Position numbers and translations under genes: made by a program. A stretch of 64,000 nucleotides of DNA from Hsuehochloa calcarea (lineage: Eukaryota > Streptophyta > Magnoliopsida > Poales > Poaceae), in assembly GCA_036346395.1 (NCBI GenBank), contig CM070599.1:36571232-36635231 (forward strand), in the 5' to 3' direction. Within the stretch, counting starts at the first letter, position 1; each line of letters begins with the position of its first letter. Positions 23,131 through 35,950 of the stretch are shown here, piece by piece. The notes under the pieces were generated by a model, which was not told the origin of the DNA, ran no database searches, and worked only from the letters and a program-made list of their open reading frames with translations.

Positions 23131-24201
23131 AAAGTACGAGTTGCTTGTGATTAGTTGTAATGTTTATTGAATCTGTCAAATCTACATGACAAATTAATTA
23201 AACGAATTAGTATGCAGGTAAACATGTATGGCTCATTGGCTCTCACAAGCTGTATATGATTAAGCTTGATGAGAAAGTATACGACACCCCCACCAATTAC
23301 AACCTGTATGTGTGTAGGTGGTAATGGTATATATATAGCTGAAGTGTTAGAAGCGTCTATCCCCCACATGCTATAGGATCACGCAATGTAAAGCAGTGTG
23401 CACGGTACTTGGCTAAAGTCTGCGCCCACTAAAATGAGATTATGATTTAAGTGATCATAATTGGTGTACTGTATTAGTATCTGCGCATCCAAGGCATATA
23501 ACAAAGTTATCACCACAAATTGGTCCCTGGTCTCGGCTTCATATATGTACGCACAGCTGACAATGCCATCTGGGCTGCTAGAATCTAGACTTGTATTTCT
23601 AATCGTCGAGAGAACAATCGCACGATGTGAATGGTTGGACTCAACAGATGTTACGGATTGGCAAAAGTAGCATTTTTCTTCGTCAGTTAAATAAGCTAGC
23701 CTTTGCGTGTCTTCTTATGTGAGTCGTCATCCCTACCTAGCTAGTGCTAGGGGTGGCGAAGATGATGTACTCTAGCTAATTTAAGTAGGATGTGTTTCAG
23801 ACAGTAAAACGACAATCTTGATAAGCTCAGAAAATTTTTAATTGCGGGTCTATTGTTGGTCTATCGATCGCGTTGTTTCTTGCATGTTTTCGTAGTGGAT
23901 TCTTATGGTTATTGGTTGACAACAACTTTAACTGGTTCGACCAAGAGTTTCTGCTGTCTCGCTTTTGAGTTTACCGAATGACATCCTACATATATAAAAG
24001 GAAATGAGAAATGCTAACAATGATAGAGAGAAAACAGACATACGGCTTTAATTTATCTAAAAATGGACGTAATTAAATTACAGTATAGCTTGTGTCCGTT
24101 CGATCTAAACCATCGAACGCATCTGATTTGCCCTACCTCCACCTTATCCTTTCGTTTTCTCCTTCCTCTCACTTCATTCTTCTCGACCCAGCCACCTTAT
24201 C

Positions 24202-24205
<4 letters not shown>
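23131..24205. other. AT-rich stretch, no gene recognised
   Basis: Only short frames occur. No RNA gene or defined repeat was seen. It is bounded by the solo LTR and the (CT)n tract. Confidence 0.4.

Positions 24206-24245
<40 letters not shown>
24206..24245. repeat. (CT)n microsatellite
   Basis: Twenty uninterrupted TC units. A short GC-rich stretch follows (24250-24470). CT tracts of this kind are common in plant 5' leaders, but no convincing coding frame follows. Confidence 0.9.
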
Positions 24246-24248
<3 letters not shown>

Positions 24249-24479
24249 TAAGGTGGTCGGCGAAGAAGGAGCTGAGGCGACGCGCAAGCCAGTGAAGGAG
24301 AAAAGGCGACACTGGCTCGTGGTTGGAGGAGGCGGTGCAGCTTGGCAGCGAGGCGGCTCGTTGCAGGAGTGCGGCAAGGCCGGAGGAGCAGCCACAGCTC
24401 GCGACCAAGATGGAGGCGTGGACTCGTGGCTCTCTGCCGACAGCGACGACACGTCAACTAGTTGGGGGTAGGCGTGTCT

Positions 24480-24860
24480 CTGAACATATTTGAAACTTGT
24501 TTGATTTTGTTCGATTTTTTAAATGTTTTGATGAAACTTTGTTGAAACATGTGAAACCTTTTTTGAAAATTGTTGATTTTTTAAAAAAAAATTATACAAC
24601 TTGTTGAAACTTACATGGAACTTTTCCCGAAACATGCTGAAACCTCGTCAAAACTCTTTTAATGAAACACAAAACATCGTGAAACATCAAACCTGAAACG
24701 TTATGAAACCTGAGACTTGAAACGTCATGAAACTTGAAACCCCATGAAACCTTATGAAACCCTATGAGTGAAACCTGAAACATCATGAAACCTAAAATTT
24801 AAAATGTCATGAAACCTGAAACCCTATAAAACCTTATGAAATCCCATGAAACTGCTACAT
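24480..24860. repeat. Degenerate GAAAC-rich minisatellite
   Basis: TGAAAC recurs about every 9-20 bases, often as CATGAAACCTGAAAC or TTATGAAACC. Copies are densest at 24655-24855 and become sparser and T-rich toward 24480. No coding frame is plausible. Confidence 0.75.
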
Positions 24861-25617
24861 CGTTGGAACGTATTCCAACGCTATAGCGTGATCTAGCAAC
24901 ACTCATTAAATTATGATTCATCTCTCCAATGCTATTGACAAAAATGGATTCGATCTCCTCATGCTGTTTAATTCTAGGGACAAATTTCATTTAATCAATT
25001 TTTGCGACATATACAGATCATCAAATAACAACAGCATCCAATTCTAAAATTTTACGGCTAAATAGTGTGAGAACACGATTATCGTTACTTACATGTCTTT
25101 GGTTATATACACGTGAAGCAAGCCTTCGACAGTGAGCTTGATCATGACACTCTCTCCATTTCACTTATATAGTAGTACAAAAGTCCCATATATAAAGTTA
25201 GTGATAATTAATAATGACTGCATAATAATGCCAATGTCGCTGTGGGTATTGGTTACATGATCAGAGCAAAATGGAGGCCGTGTCCGAGTTGGCAGTTTGG
25301 CACTAGCAGAAAATATCTGATGGAGGGAGATGTCCACAATAGTCGGCATGTACTGCTAATTTTTAGCTAACACTTCAACGCTTTGTCATACCTAACCTGC
25401 ACTAACAGCATAGAAGCAGCAAAACTGATTAGCTAGAGGTATAATTCTACTTTGCAAACGAGCTTTTTTTGGTTCTGGCACTGTAACAGAACACTAGTTC
25501 GAAATATCTTCTGCTAGCTCACGCCATGCATTAATCGTTACAACTTACAATACGCGCTCAGTTAAACAAACCTGCAAGATTTGGTGGTCGCACGCTGCAG
25601 AAAATCGGGCAGCTAAT
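24861..25617. other. AT-rich stretch, no gene recognised
   Basis: Short frames only, with no recognised domain or RNA gene. Confidence 0.4.
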
Positions 25618-25628
25618 CAGCATGCATA

Positions 25629-25770
25629 CCAGGGACTGAGCCTAGCTCAGTTGGCGTGGGTGGCCGGCGTGCCACCCAGCCCACCCGCGTTAGAGACTCG
25701 GGACTGCCTATTAGCTGGTTTCATTATTCGAAATCGGGGGAGATAAACACCCTTTGAATATATAAAAAAA
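25629..25770 (+). mobile_element. tRNA-derived SINE (142 bp)
   Basis: The head carries a tRNA-like A box, TAGCTCAGTTGG (25643-25654). About 35 bp on is a decayed B box, GTTAGAGACTC (25689-25699). The tail ends in a run of A (25764-25770). A perfect 11-bp target duplication, CAGCATGCATA, flanks it at 25618-25628 and 25771-25781. Internal pol III promoter, A-tail and long target duplication together define a SINE mobilised by a LINE. The tRNA-like part does not fold as a functional tRNA because the B-box arm is too degraded. Family name not assigned. Confidence 0.85.
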
Positions 25771-25781
25771 CAGCATGCATA

Positions 25782-26419
25782 TCTAACGACACTGCAGGCG
25801 GATAAAACAAAAAAAAGGTGGTCTTTGTTTTAGATGCTAAACTAAAGAGCAGATGCATGGTCATTGGTCGATGTTAGCTAACAGCGCTCCGATCCTGCCG
25901 TCCACCGGAAGCAGAAGAGGTGATCAGCATCATCATATTACATGAACCTTAAATAATTTCTAGGCTTAAACGGCACACGTACTGCTCAATCATTATGCAA
26001 TAGCTAATTAGGTTTTCATTTGACACGTAGGCTCAGAGCTTCAAACTGAGCTGCAAGCCTATCTGACTTCATGTTTGCGGGCTCCAATTAGCAAAGCAAC
26101 ACGTTGAAAGTTGGAGGCAATGTGGTTTTACAAAGAGCCCTTGATTCCTCCCTTAACTTCCGGAACGATCGTCTTCTGTTCTCATATGGTGTCACGCAGG
26201 GAAACACTACCGGCTGCCAAAAAAATTCGGAGGCTAGCGATAGATCCGGTTACCGGGTTTTTTGAGTTTTTTTTTTCAGTCGAAATTTTTGAAGCGCACT
26301 TTGAAATTCCGTTTTTTACCGGCCACAACCAACCGAAATTTGGCCGAAATTTCAGTGAAAATTTTAAGAAATACGTTTAACTCAACAGCAAACAATGACA
26401 TATTATCAGAAAAAGAAAT
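25782..26419. other. No gene recognised; GAAATTT-rich repeat sequence
   Basis: At 26250-26375 the sequence has motifs such as CGGTTACCGGG, ACCGAAATTTGG and GAAATTTCAGTG, which resemble a common grass repeat. A similar theme occurs near 34535-34600. No defined ends were found. Confidence 0.35.
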
Positions 26420-26424
26420 CGAAG

Positions 26425-26891
26425 TGTTGGAATTGATCTCTCAGGCATTTGGCCCAACGGCCAAATGCCCAAACCCTTAGATCGCGCTTCGATCAGGGCG
26501 CCCCATTAGGTGGTGGGCCCCCTGTCGCCGCCATATAAATAGTGGTAGGGGTAGGCGACCGCAACCAAGGATCACCGTGTGCCGCCAAACCCTAACCAAC
26601 ATACCCTATCTCGATCTAAGAGGGGTCTTTGAGCGACGGAAGCACCACCGCCGGACACGCCATGACCGAGAAGCGCCGCACCCGGGACACCCCGCCGCCG
26701 AGAAGCCCCGCACCTCTCCACCGACCGTCGCTGCCTAGCGCAGACCTTCACCGACGAACCTCCATGGCCAACCCTACTTCATCTACATCGGACGGTATCT
26801 CTCTCTCTCTCTCGGTTCTCTCATACCCGAAACAAGAACCCCAGATCCAAAGCAAGCAAAAGACCAAAAGAGATCTAAGAGAGATCTAACA
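26425..26891 (+). repeat. 5' LTR of the copia element
   Basis: 467 bp, TGTTGGAATT...ATCTAACA. It contains a CATATAAATAG TATA-like site near 26530 and a short (CT)n tract near 26799. It differs from the right LTR by small indels. Confidence 0.9.
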
Positions 26892-26892
26892 A

Positions 26893-26905
26893 TGGTATCA
26901 GAGCC
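26893..26905 (+). other. Primer-binding site (Met-tRNA)
   Basis: TGGTATCAGAGCC lies one base after the left LTR and matches the canonical plant initiator Met-tRNA primer site. Confidence 0.92.
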
Positions 26906-28143
26906 ATCAAAGATTAGATCCGGATGGCAAAAGAAAAGATCGGAGTAGATTCGAAGAAACCCTAACCCGAAACCGGAAACCCTAGAACCCAAACTCCAGA
27001 TCTAAAATATCGGATCTTACCTGGAGACGGGAAGGGTCAGGCGAGCCGGATGTCGTCGTCGTCGTCGTCGATGTCGCCGTTCGTCGCCGGAAGGGTCGGG
27101 CAAACTCCCGAGAAGGCCCCAACACAGGCGTGAGAAGCGCCGCCATGAGCCTCTCGACGGACGCGCGCCCTCTCGTGGGAGCGCGACACCCCGAGAAGGT
27201 CGCGGCGGCGCCAGCGCTTCTTCTTCTTCTCCGGCTTCTCCGCGGATCCCCGCCGCTCGGGAGCGAGGTGTGAGAGAGGAGAGAAGCAAAAGTGATTAGG
27301 GTTTTTCCACGGGGCGCCGCGCGATCGCACCTTTTATACCAGCGAAAATGTCGCTCAGCCGTCGATTGGAATCGACGGCTGAGATCGCATTGCGGATCGC
27401 CGGCTGCTCTGGAGTCCAGCCGTCGGATGTGAATCCGACGGCTGCAATCGAATCGGAAAACCCTAACAAGTCGTGGGCGATGAAGCGATTATGGCCGAGA
27501 TTACTGTTTTGAACGGTGATTTCGCCCGACGCCGTCAGATGGCGACGGACGGTTCAGATTGAACCGAGAGCGTCGGCCGCGAGTGGGCTTGGCAGGCCGC
27601 GCGAACTCGGCCGCGATGGGCCGTGGGCGAGCCAGCCAGCATTTCGTAGGTTATAAACGAGAATATCCCGAAAATGATTTTAATTTATTTTCAGAAGTAT
27701 TATTTGAATGAATTTGATAGAAAAATTGAATAAAATCTCTGGAAAATTTTTACACCAACGTGTTAATTTTTTAGAGATTAAATTGTACAGTATAATGCTT
27801 CTGAATAATTGATTATTTTAGAATAATTACAGTTTCCGCTGCAAAAGTTAAATATTGATAATTCTTTTAATTAAATTCGAACCAACGAGAGAATTTAATT
27901 TTTAAGAATTTATTGTGAATTATGATATTGTTATTTTCCACCAAAGTTGATAATAATGATATTATAATTTTAATTGATGTTTTATGCATTGTTTCTATTT
28001 CTGGCCAACGGTGATATAGATTTAATGTATAATTAATTTAATTGTATGTCATATTATTTTGACCAACGTTGGAAATAAGACATATAATTTTAATGTTACG
28101 TTCTCACTTTATTTGATCTACATTTTCAGGAGGATACAACTTG

Positions 28144-31100
28144 ATGAGTTGTATCAGAGAAATACCCACTCTCAAAGGAGATAATTATGGAGAGTGGAAG
28201 AAAAAGATAGACTTAGCGTTTATCTTAGCTGAGGTGGACTGGTCCTCACTACAAGACGACCAACGAGCCTACGGCACGGTGAGGGGTCAAAGCGAGGATG
28301 ATCTTGCTTGGCGCGTAAAAGACAGAGAGATCATGCTCCCTTACGGATGTCTTATAACCTAGAGCATAAGAAATGGACCACGACCAACAAGAAATGTATG
28401 GTGTGATAAAAATCTGATTGAGCCCACAATTGTGGGCTCAATCGCAGACTATGTGACATGTCACGAATACCTTGATAAAATAAAGAGTCAGTTTACTGGC
28501 TCTTCAAAGACATATGCAACACAAGTTGATTAAACAGCTTGTGACAGAGAGGTATTCTGGTGGTGGGATAAGAGAACACATATTGAGGATGAGCAACTTG
28601 GCATCCAAGCTTAAACCAATGGATTTGGCACTCAAGGATGAGTTCCTTATTCACTTGATTTTTGCTTCATTGCCAGAAAAGTTTGACACTTTTGTTGTCA
28701 ATTACAATATGCAGCCCGATAAATGGGACTTGGAAAAGTGCATAGCTATGTGTGTTCAAGAGGAGGAAAGATTTAAATCCTCACATGGTGGATCTATCAA
28801 CTATGTGAAGGATAACAAGAAAAAGAACTTTCACGAGACCTCCTTCTCAAGAAACAAGGGAAAAGCATCATCCATCAACCTCAATGAATAAATTTGTCAG
28901 AGACAAAGATCAGTGTCTTCACTGCAAGAAGACAGGACACTACAAGAAGAACTGTCCTGATTACTTAAAGATGATCATGGCAAAGAAAGGTGAGAATATT
29001 ATTACATTTATAAATGAATGCTTGTATGTACAATATTCGAAATCCACTTGGTGGATTGACTCAGAGCAACTGCTCATGTTGCTAATTCCTTCTGAGGATT
29101 CCGCTCGACGAGGACTACGCAAAGAAACGAAAGATGCATTAAAGTCGCAAATGGAGTCCAAGCGAAGTTGAAGTCGTTGGCGATCTTTCATTAGAGTTAG
29201 CTAATGGCTCCAATCTTTTACTTAGAGATGTTCTTTTGTTCCTCTTTAGAGGAATTTGATTAGCGTTTCCAATTTGGACAAAGATGGTTATGATTGTAAT
29301 TTTGGAAATGGCAAGTGCGAAATATTATTTAATAAAGAATGTGTTGGTCTTGCCATATTACAAAATGAGCTTTATTTGTTATCATTGTGTGATGATGTGA
29401 ATGTCGATGCGATAATGAGAACGTCGCGTGCGAAAGTGATCGAATCCTCGTCACGAATGTAAATGTAAAACGAAAGAGAACTCATAATGAATCGTCGAAA
29501 TTATGCCTTGTCGCTGCTTGGGCCATATTTCGAGTGGGAGAATAGAAAGACTAGTTAAGAATGAAATTCTTCCTCTATTAGAGTTCTCGACTTAGAACAA
29601 TGCAGAGAATGCATTAAAGGAAAATATGTAAAGAAAATTAAGAAAGGCGCAAAAAGAAGCACAGAGTTCTACAAATTGTTCACACAGACATTTGTGGTCC
29701 TTTTCTGTGAAAAGTGTGGATGGTTATGACTCGCTCATAACATTCACAGATGACTACTCCGTTATGGATATATTTATCCAATCAAAGAAAGAAATGAAGC
29801 CTTGGATAAATTCAAGATATTTAAGGTGAAGTTGAAAACCAACACGATTTAAAGATTAAGATAGTTCGATCGATCGTGGGGGAGTACTACGATCGACATA
29901 CCCCATATGGACAAGTTCTCGGACCTTTTGCGAGGTTCTTACGGGAAAATGGCATAGTAGCCCAAGATTCTACAAGGCGAACCTCAAAGCAAAATGGAGT
30001 AGTGAAAGACGAACTGCACTCGATGGATATGGTGCGAAGCATGATGAGCTACTCCACACTCCCATTGAGTTTATGGATGGAGGCGTTAAAAACCGCTATT
30101 CATATTCTCAATAGAGTGCCTAGTAAGTCGGTGCCTAAAACACCGTACGAGTTGTGGATGGGAAGAGTTCCTCACTAAACCACCTACGTGTGTGGGGAGT
30201 CTGCTGAGGCTAAAGTATTTAACCCAAACCTTGGGAAGCTAGATCCCAAAACAGTAAGTTGCCATTTCATTGGCTACCCTGAAAAGTCAAAAGGTTTTCG
30301 TTTCTACTGTCCAGACAGATATACAAAGTTTGTAGAAACAAGACACGCTGTCTTCTTAGAGGATGAAATGATGAAGGGGAGCATGGTAGCTCGAGAGTTT
30401 GATCTTGAAGAGAAGCGGGTATATGTGCCCACTCCAATGATTCAAGAGCCACTCTTCTCACTACCTACTGTCGCTGCACCGACGGTACTAGATACTGTGG
30501 TGCCAGCACCTGTTATTGTTTCTCCTGTGGCAACAATGAATGAAAATGAGGAACCTGTTCTTCAGGATCCTATAGAACCCATTGCCACAAACGAGGGGGA
30601 GCAACAGCAGCCTCAAACAGAAGATGTACCAAATGTGGAGGCCCCGAGGAGGTCTCAAAGAGTAAGAAGATCACTATTTCGATGATTATCGATTTATCAT
30701 ACAGAGGAATTTCAAATGGAGGATGACCCCACCTCATTTGAAGAAGCCATGAGAAGCTTAAAATTCCCAAAATGGCTTGAAGCTATGGAAGAGGAAATGA
30801 GGTCCATGAAGGCTAATAAAGTCTGGGACTTGGAAATTATTCCTAAAGGAGCCAAAACAGTAGGCTGTAAATGGGTCTACAAAACAAAACTCGACTCCCA
30901 AGGGAATGTAGAAAGATACAAAGCGCGACTTGTAGCAAAAGGATTTACACAAAGAGAAGGGATTGATTACAATGAGACATTTTCTCTAGTCTCATGTAAA
31001 GATTCCTTCAGAATCATAATGGCATTAGTAGCACATTATGATTTAGAGTTACATCAGATGGATGTAAAGACGGCATTTCTTAATGGGGATTTGGAGGAAA

Positions 31101-32250
31101 ATGTTTACATGGCACAACCAAAAGGTTTTGTCATGGAAGAAAATGAAAGAATGGGATGCCGCCTAAAGAAATCAATTTATGGGTTAAAGCAAGCTTCAAG
31201 ACAGTGGTACTTGAAGTTTGACAGTACAATAAGAAAATTTGGTTTTAAAGAGAATGTAGAAGACAACTGTGTCTATACAAAGTTTAAAGACGGGAAATTT
31301 ATCTTCCTAATCCTGTATGTGGATGATATCCTACTAGCTAGTAGTGATGTCAGTCTGCTACTGGAGACGAAGAGATTTTTGTCCTCAAACTTTGATATGA
31401 AAGATCTTGGTGAAGCTTCGTTCGTTCTAGGGATCGAAATTCACCGAGATAGAAACAAAGGGATATTGGGACTATCACAAAAGACATATATAGAGAAAGT
31501 CTTAAAGAAATTTGGGATGCATAAATGTAGTCCTTCACCTGCACCTATAGTCAAGGGCGACAGATATGGGGATTTTCAATGCCCCAGGAACCAGTATGAG
31601 ATCGATCAAATGAAAGCGATTCCATATGCTTCAATTGTTTAAGCTTACAAGATGCTCAAGTGTGCTGCGCTACGACTTAGCTTTTGTTAATGGGTTATTT
31701 GGCGATTCGAGCAATCTCGAATAGAACATTGAAATTGATAAAGAAAGTCTTGCGTTATTTGCAAGGAACAAAAGGCCTCATGATGACATACGAGAAGATC
31801 GGATCTACTCCACATAGTGGGGTATCTGATTCCGATTTTGCGGAGATGATAGAAAGTCGACATCCGGATATGTCTTCACTCTCTGGAGGAGCTATATCGT
31901 GGAAAAGCTCAAAGCAAACCGTCACTACATCGCCCACAATGTATGCCGAGTTTGTAGCATGTTATGAGGCTACGAGGCGGTGAAGCGGCTTAAGAAGTTC
32001 ATACCGGTTTAAAAGTGGTTGACGACATCAATAGACCACTTAAGTTGTCTGCGATAATGAACCCATGATAATGTATGCCCACAACAATAAGTCAAGTGGT
32101 CTTGCCAAACACATTGACATAAAGTACTATGTTGTGAAAGATAAAGTTCAGATCAAATTATAAGTCTTGAGCATATAAGTACCGCAAAGATGTTAGCGGA
32201 TCCGCTTACTAAAGGCTTACCACCCAACGTGTTCAGAGAACATATAGCGG
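28144..32250 (+). pseudogene. Broken gag-pol of the copia element
   Basis: Pieces occur in order. Gag: 28144-28362 (PTLKGDNYGEWKKKIDLAF) and 28514-28891. Nucleocapsid: a CCHC knuckle CLHCKKTGHYKKNC near 28918. Protease: TWWIDSEQ near 29050, where the catalytic D-S-G reads D-S-E. Integrase: HTDICGPF near 29680 and a later segment at 29876-30178 with stops between. Reverse transcriptase: 30716-31642, intact over 308 codons, with GCKWVYKTK, MDVKTAFLNGDLEE, SIYGLKQASRQW and the YVDDILL active site. RNase H: 31684-31983, with AISWKSSKQTV and TMYAEFVACYEA; its usual first Asp lies in a damaged stretch. The only long intact part is the reverse transcriptase. No functional polyprotein is possible. 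Confidence 0.9.
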
Positions 32251-32448
32251 CATGGGTTTAAGGAAAGCCTATGATTCTGGACTAAAAGATGGCCCAAAAG
32301 ATTAAAGCAACTATTTCGAACAATGAGGTGTATTGTAGTCATTGAATCTATCGGCAATTGACCGTGACGATGAGACATGTTCTATGCACCAATTTGTGAT
32401 GGAATGAGTAAAGTCAAAAGTAATTAAAGATAAAACATGATTGAGATC

Positions 32449-32457
32449 AAGGGAGAA
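32449..32457 (+). other. Polypurine tract
   Basis: AAGGGAGAA abuts the right LTR and would prime plus-strand synthesis. Confidence 0.8.
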
Positions 32458-32934
32458 TGTTGAATTGATCTCTCGGGCATTTGGCCCAACGCCAAATGCC
32501 CAAACCTAGATCGCGCTCGATCAGGGCGCGCCACCATTAGGTGGGCCCTGTCGCCAGCGCCATATAAATAGTGGTAGGGGCCGGGGCGGCACTGCAACCA
32601 AGGATCACCGTGCCGCCGCCAAACCCTAACCAACATACCCTATACTGATCTAAGAGGGGGTGCTGGAGCGACGGGAAGCACCACCGCCGGGACACGCCGC
32701 AGCCGAGAAGCGCCGCACCCGGGACACCCCGCCGCCGAGAAGCCCCGCACCTCTCCACCGACCGTCGCTGCCTAGCGCAGACCTTCACCGACGAACCTCC
32801 ATGGCCAACCCTACTTCATCTACATCGGACGGTATCTCTCTCTCTCTCTCTCTCTCGGTTCTCTCATACCCGAAACAAGAACCCCAGATCCAAAGCAAGC
32901 AAAAGACCAAAAGAGATCTAAGAGAGATCTAACA
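32458..32934 (+). repeat. 3' LTR of the copia element
   Basis: 477 bp, TGTTGAATTG...ATCTAACA. It has a longer (CT)n tract (near 32836-32857) than the left LTR and is followed by the CGAAG duplication. Confidence 0.9.
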
Positions 32935-33989
32935 CGAAGCTCTAGTGTTCAACTGCATGTTCAACTTAAGCTATTATCTCAAAATACATGCTGCATGAAG
33001 CTATTACTCAAAATAAGTTTTTTGGTTCAATGGATGCGATTTTCTTTCATGAATTCCATCAACTGAAGGATCCTTTCAGGTTGGCTTCCCTTGTTCAATG
33101 CTTCCATCAACGCACTCCTTCAGCAGTCCAGGTCCCTTATGATCCAGGTCCCTTAGTCAGTCATGATGAAACAAAATATGCTTGGATAAAAACAGAAAAA
33201 TCAAGGTCAGAATTCCACTCTGTTACATGTCAAACCAACTAACTAGCAACCACATGCTTTCATCAGGAACTGACAAATCTGAAGGTGTGCCAAGATTCTG
33301 GACAGGCAGACAAGGGAAACAGATTGTGCATAATTCTGTCTTCTTTATTATTTTGGTATGTGCACATGTCCACGTGCATGTGTCAATTTTGAAATTTCAT
33401 AAAGTAGATCTTATCCACACCACACATAGCCTGCACTCTTTGATCAAACGAGAACCAAGCCATACATACTTTTCAAAAAAAGGGATACAACATAGAGAGA
33501 GGTCAGAAAACACCATGAGATCAAAATTTCTGAGGGTAATTATCAAGCAAAAAAAAGACAAGGTGAAATAAGAAAAAAACGAAAGGAAATAGAAAATCTT
33601 ATTGTATTTTCACTATCGAAGACCTATTGTGTTGATCTTAAGTGGTTTCTTACTAGCATCAAATGTTTGGCAGGGAGTAGTAATACAGGGATCAATGGGT
33701 AACAGGGCAAGGAGACGTGCAAACGTTGCATAAAATGACTGTAAGAGATGGAGATGCTACGAGCATAGCTAAAGTGCTAAACTATAGTAATTGCAAGCAG
33801 AATTTACTTTAGATACCATAAAGGCAATTCAGAAGCTTAAGAAATGGTTGCATTGCATATGAAAAGTGAAGCCTAATTTGGTACTCTCAGAATCTGTAGC
33901 TGTTGCCACTCTTCCACGAAAATGTGCCAACGACTAATTACAAATGAATCTTCTTAAAAAGAATAAGAATAGTTTGATAACAAAGCAAG

Positions 33990-34066
33990 AAGGCAGACCT
34001 CAGTCCCTGTAATACCCCATTGCCACTGAAGGCAGACCCCAGTCCCTGTAATGCCCATTGCCACTG
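33990..34066. repeat. 39-bp tandem duplication
   Basis: Two units beginning AAGGCAGACC and ending CATTGCCACTG, at 33990 and 34029, differing by a few bases. Confidence 0.85.
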
Positions 34067-35261
34067 ATACCAGCAAATGTATTTTTATATAACACACATG
34101 ATGTCAACCTAAACTAGGTTGACTTATTTCAAACTTTTTTTAACAGAAGAACCTTTAAATTAAGTTTAGCTTGGAAGAATGAAAAATGAACTAATCTAGC
34201 AGGGTCAAATTAAATAATTAATGGTGTATGAAGCAAAACTCCATATAATTAATTGATTAGCTTTGCTTGGTTTGTTCGATTAGCTCATACATCTTCAATA
34301 GACCAATCAAGCAGTTAGTACAAGAGATGAGCTTAATTAGTAATCGATCACCAAAAGTTTCAGCAAAAGTGCCTCGATTTACCTAAGTACTCTGCTGTGA
34401 CAGTGCTCGTTACGGCACCCCCATCAGGTCCACTTCCTCTGCCGGAGAAGGGAATAGGAGGATGAACGCTGAGCTCGGGTGGGCCAGCAGCAAATTCGAA
34501 TAGGGCCAATTTTTTTGCTCGGTACTGTTTCTTATCGGGTCACATCGGTAAGACCAAAAAGGGCTGGTAACCGCCAAAATTTCGGTAAAAAAAAAAATTC
34601 ACTGGTGTCACGGCGTCACCAAATTTGGTGGTTGACCAACCGCGACAGGCACAGCTTTATATCACCTTCACCTGTAAAAATCTTCTGACTTTGGCAATCC
34701 TAAAATACTCGTCACCTGCGCCGTCACCGAGTGCATTGCACAGTGGCACAATGCGCTTGCCACTTGGTCACCGCGGCAGCAGGGCTGATCATTTTTCCAC
34801 GACGAACCCGTTACCACTTACCAGCATTGTGCTCGCTCGGTGACCGAGACAGGAGGCGCGCGGCGCGGGCCGCCGCCGTAGCGCGTGGCTGCCCCAGAGA
34901 TGACTCTGCGACACGCCGGGCGACACTGTTGCACGCCTCGTCTCCGATGTCTCGTACTTTGGTCGTCGCAGCCACTGCCAGACGCCCAGACGTCGCACAC
35001 GGTACGCTCGTAACCCCCCAGCGTCCGGCAGCTGCAAGGCGGCAAGCCTTCAGCGAAAAGGTTTTGTGATGATGAGAAAGGGCAATGCTGGGCCAGTTTT
35101 TACGCCCTCGTTAAGCAGGCCTCATAAGCAAGACCGCAATGTCAGACTCTTGCGCGTTTGGTCATGGCCTACGACAGCGCATTTTTCAAGCCCAGGCCCA
35201 TGGGTACTTTTGTTGCAACAGGCCAATGGAAACTTCTGTTTTCTTTTTTTAGGGATGCCCG

Positions 35262-35285
35262 TCTCTCTCTCTCTCTCTCTCTCTC
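35262..35285. repeat. (TC)n microsatellite
   Basis: About 12 TC units. Confidence 0.9.
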
Positions 35286-35950
35286 GGCTGAATTACAATT
35301 ATCTACGATGTGATGAGCTACACAAAAGAATAAGTGATGGATTCGGTCTTTAGAAAGGTAACTTCGATCAAATTTGATTCCACCATTCTTCTTAGACAAA
35401 AATGGATCGCATCAAGCATTTGATCAGTAAGTGTAGATGGTATAATTCTGTGGACTAAACAAAAATCCATGTCTGCCAAACTATGCAAAATATATTATAT
35501 TATAATAAAGTTCATGGCCTCCCCAAGCAACGCAAGAGCTAAACCTCTCCGAACAAGACCAACAAACAGTACTGCCATGAACATTAAAAAAAAGAGGGAA
35601 TTGCTACTAAACTTACGACAAAAAAACTGTTATTTTTCTGTTCGTTGGATGTGCTATAAGATTTGTGTTGAATACCATGAATATCCTACTTTGCCCATGA
35701 TATTATTTAATTCTGTTGAACATGAAATTACCTCAAGTTTTACGGTGTCCTGACATTCAAAAGATTTCGGTATGTGATGGCTCATCTGGGCCACTTGATC
35801 ATCCTACTTATTTGTATGATTTCCATGCAAATTACTTACTGTCTAATTTATTTGTACCATTTCTACCTGTTTAGCTTATGTCTCGTTGTTTGTCAGATTA
35901 TCACCAAAGTTTTATGTATTCATTTTCTAGAGAGAATTTTGAGAATAATG

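Larger units (their letters stand above)
26425..32934 (+). mobile_element. Complete but inactive Ty1/copia retrotransposon (6.5 kb)
   Basis: A left LTR (26425-26891) and right LTR (32458-32934) both begin TGTTG and end TAACA. The element is flanked by a perfect 5-bp duplication CGAAG (26420-26424 and 32935-32939). A Met-tRNA primer site follows the left LTR by one base and a polypurine tract abuts the right LTR. Between them run an unusually long leader (about 1.24 kb), gag with a CCHC knuckle, and protease, integrase, reverse transcriptase and RNase H in copia order. Many stops and frameshifts interrupt the frame. The LTRs differ by several small indels, so the insertion is moderately old. 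Confidence 0.93.
32940..35950. other. No gene recognised
   Basis: Mostly AT-rich with short frames. It holds a 39-bp tandem duplication (33990-34066), a GC-rich island at 34720-35060 with overlapping frames and no known domain, and a (TC)n tract (35262-35285). No RNA gene was identified. Confidence 0.35.

Noticed and set aside
25641..25712. Possible tRNA gene
   Set aside because: The A box is good but the B box is degraded, no cloverleaf forms, and the A-tail with 11-bp target duplication shows a SINE.
27017..27330. Minus-strand frames of 90-97 codons
   Set aside because: They lie in the leader of the copia element, antisense to it, and carry Asp/Arg repeats from a GTC/TCG microsatellite-like tract.
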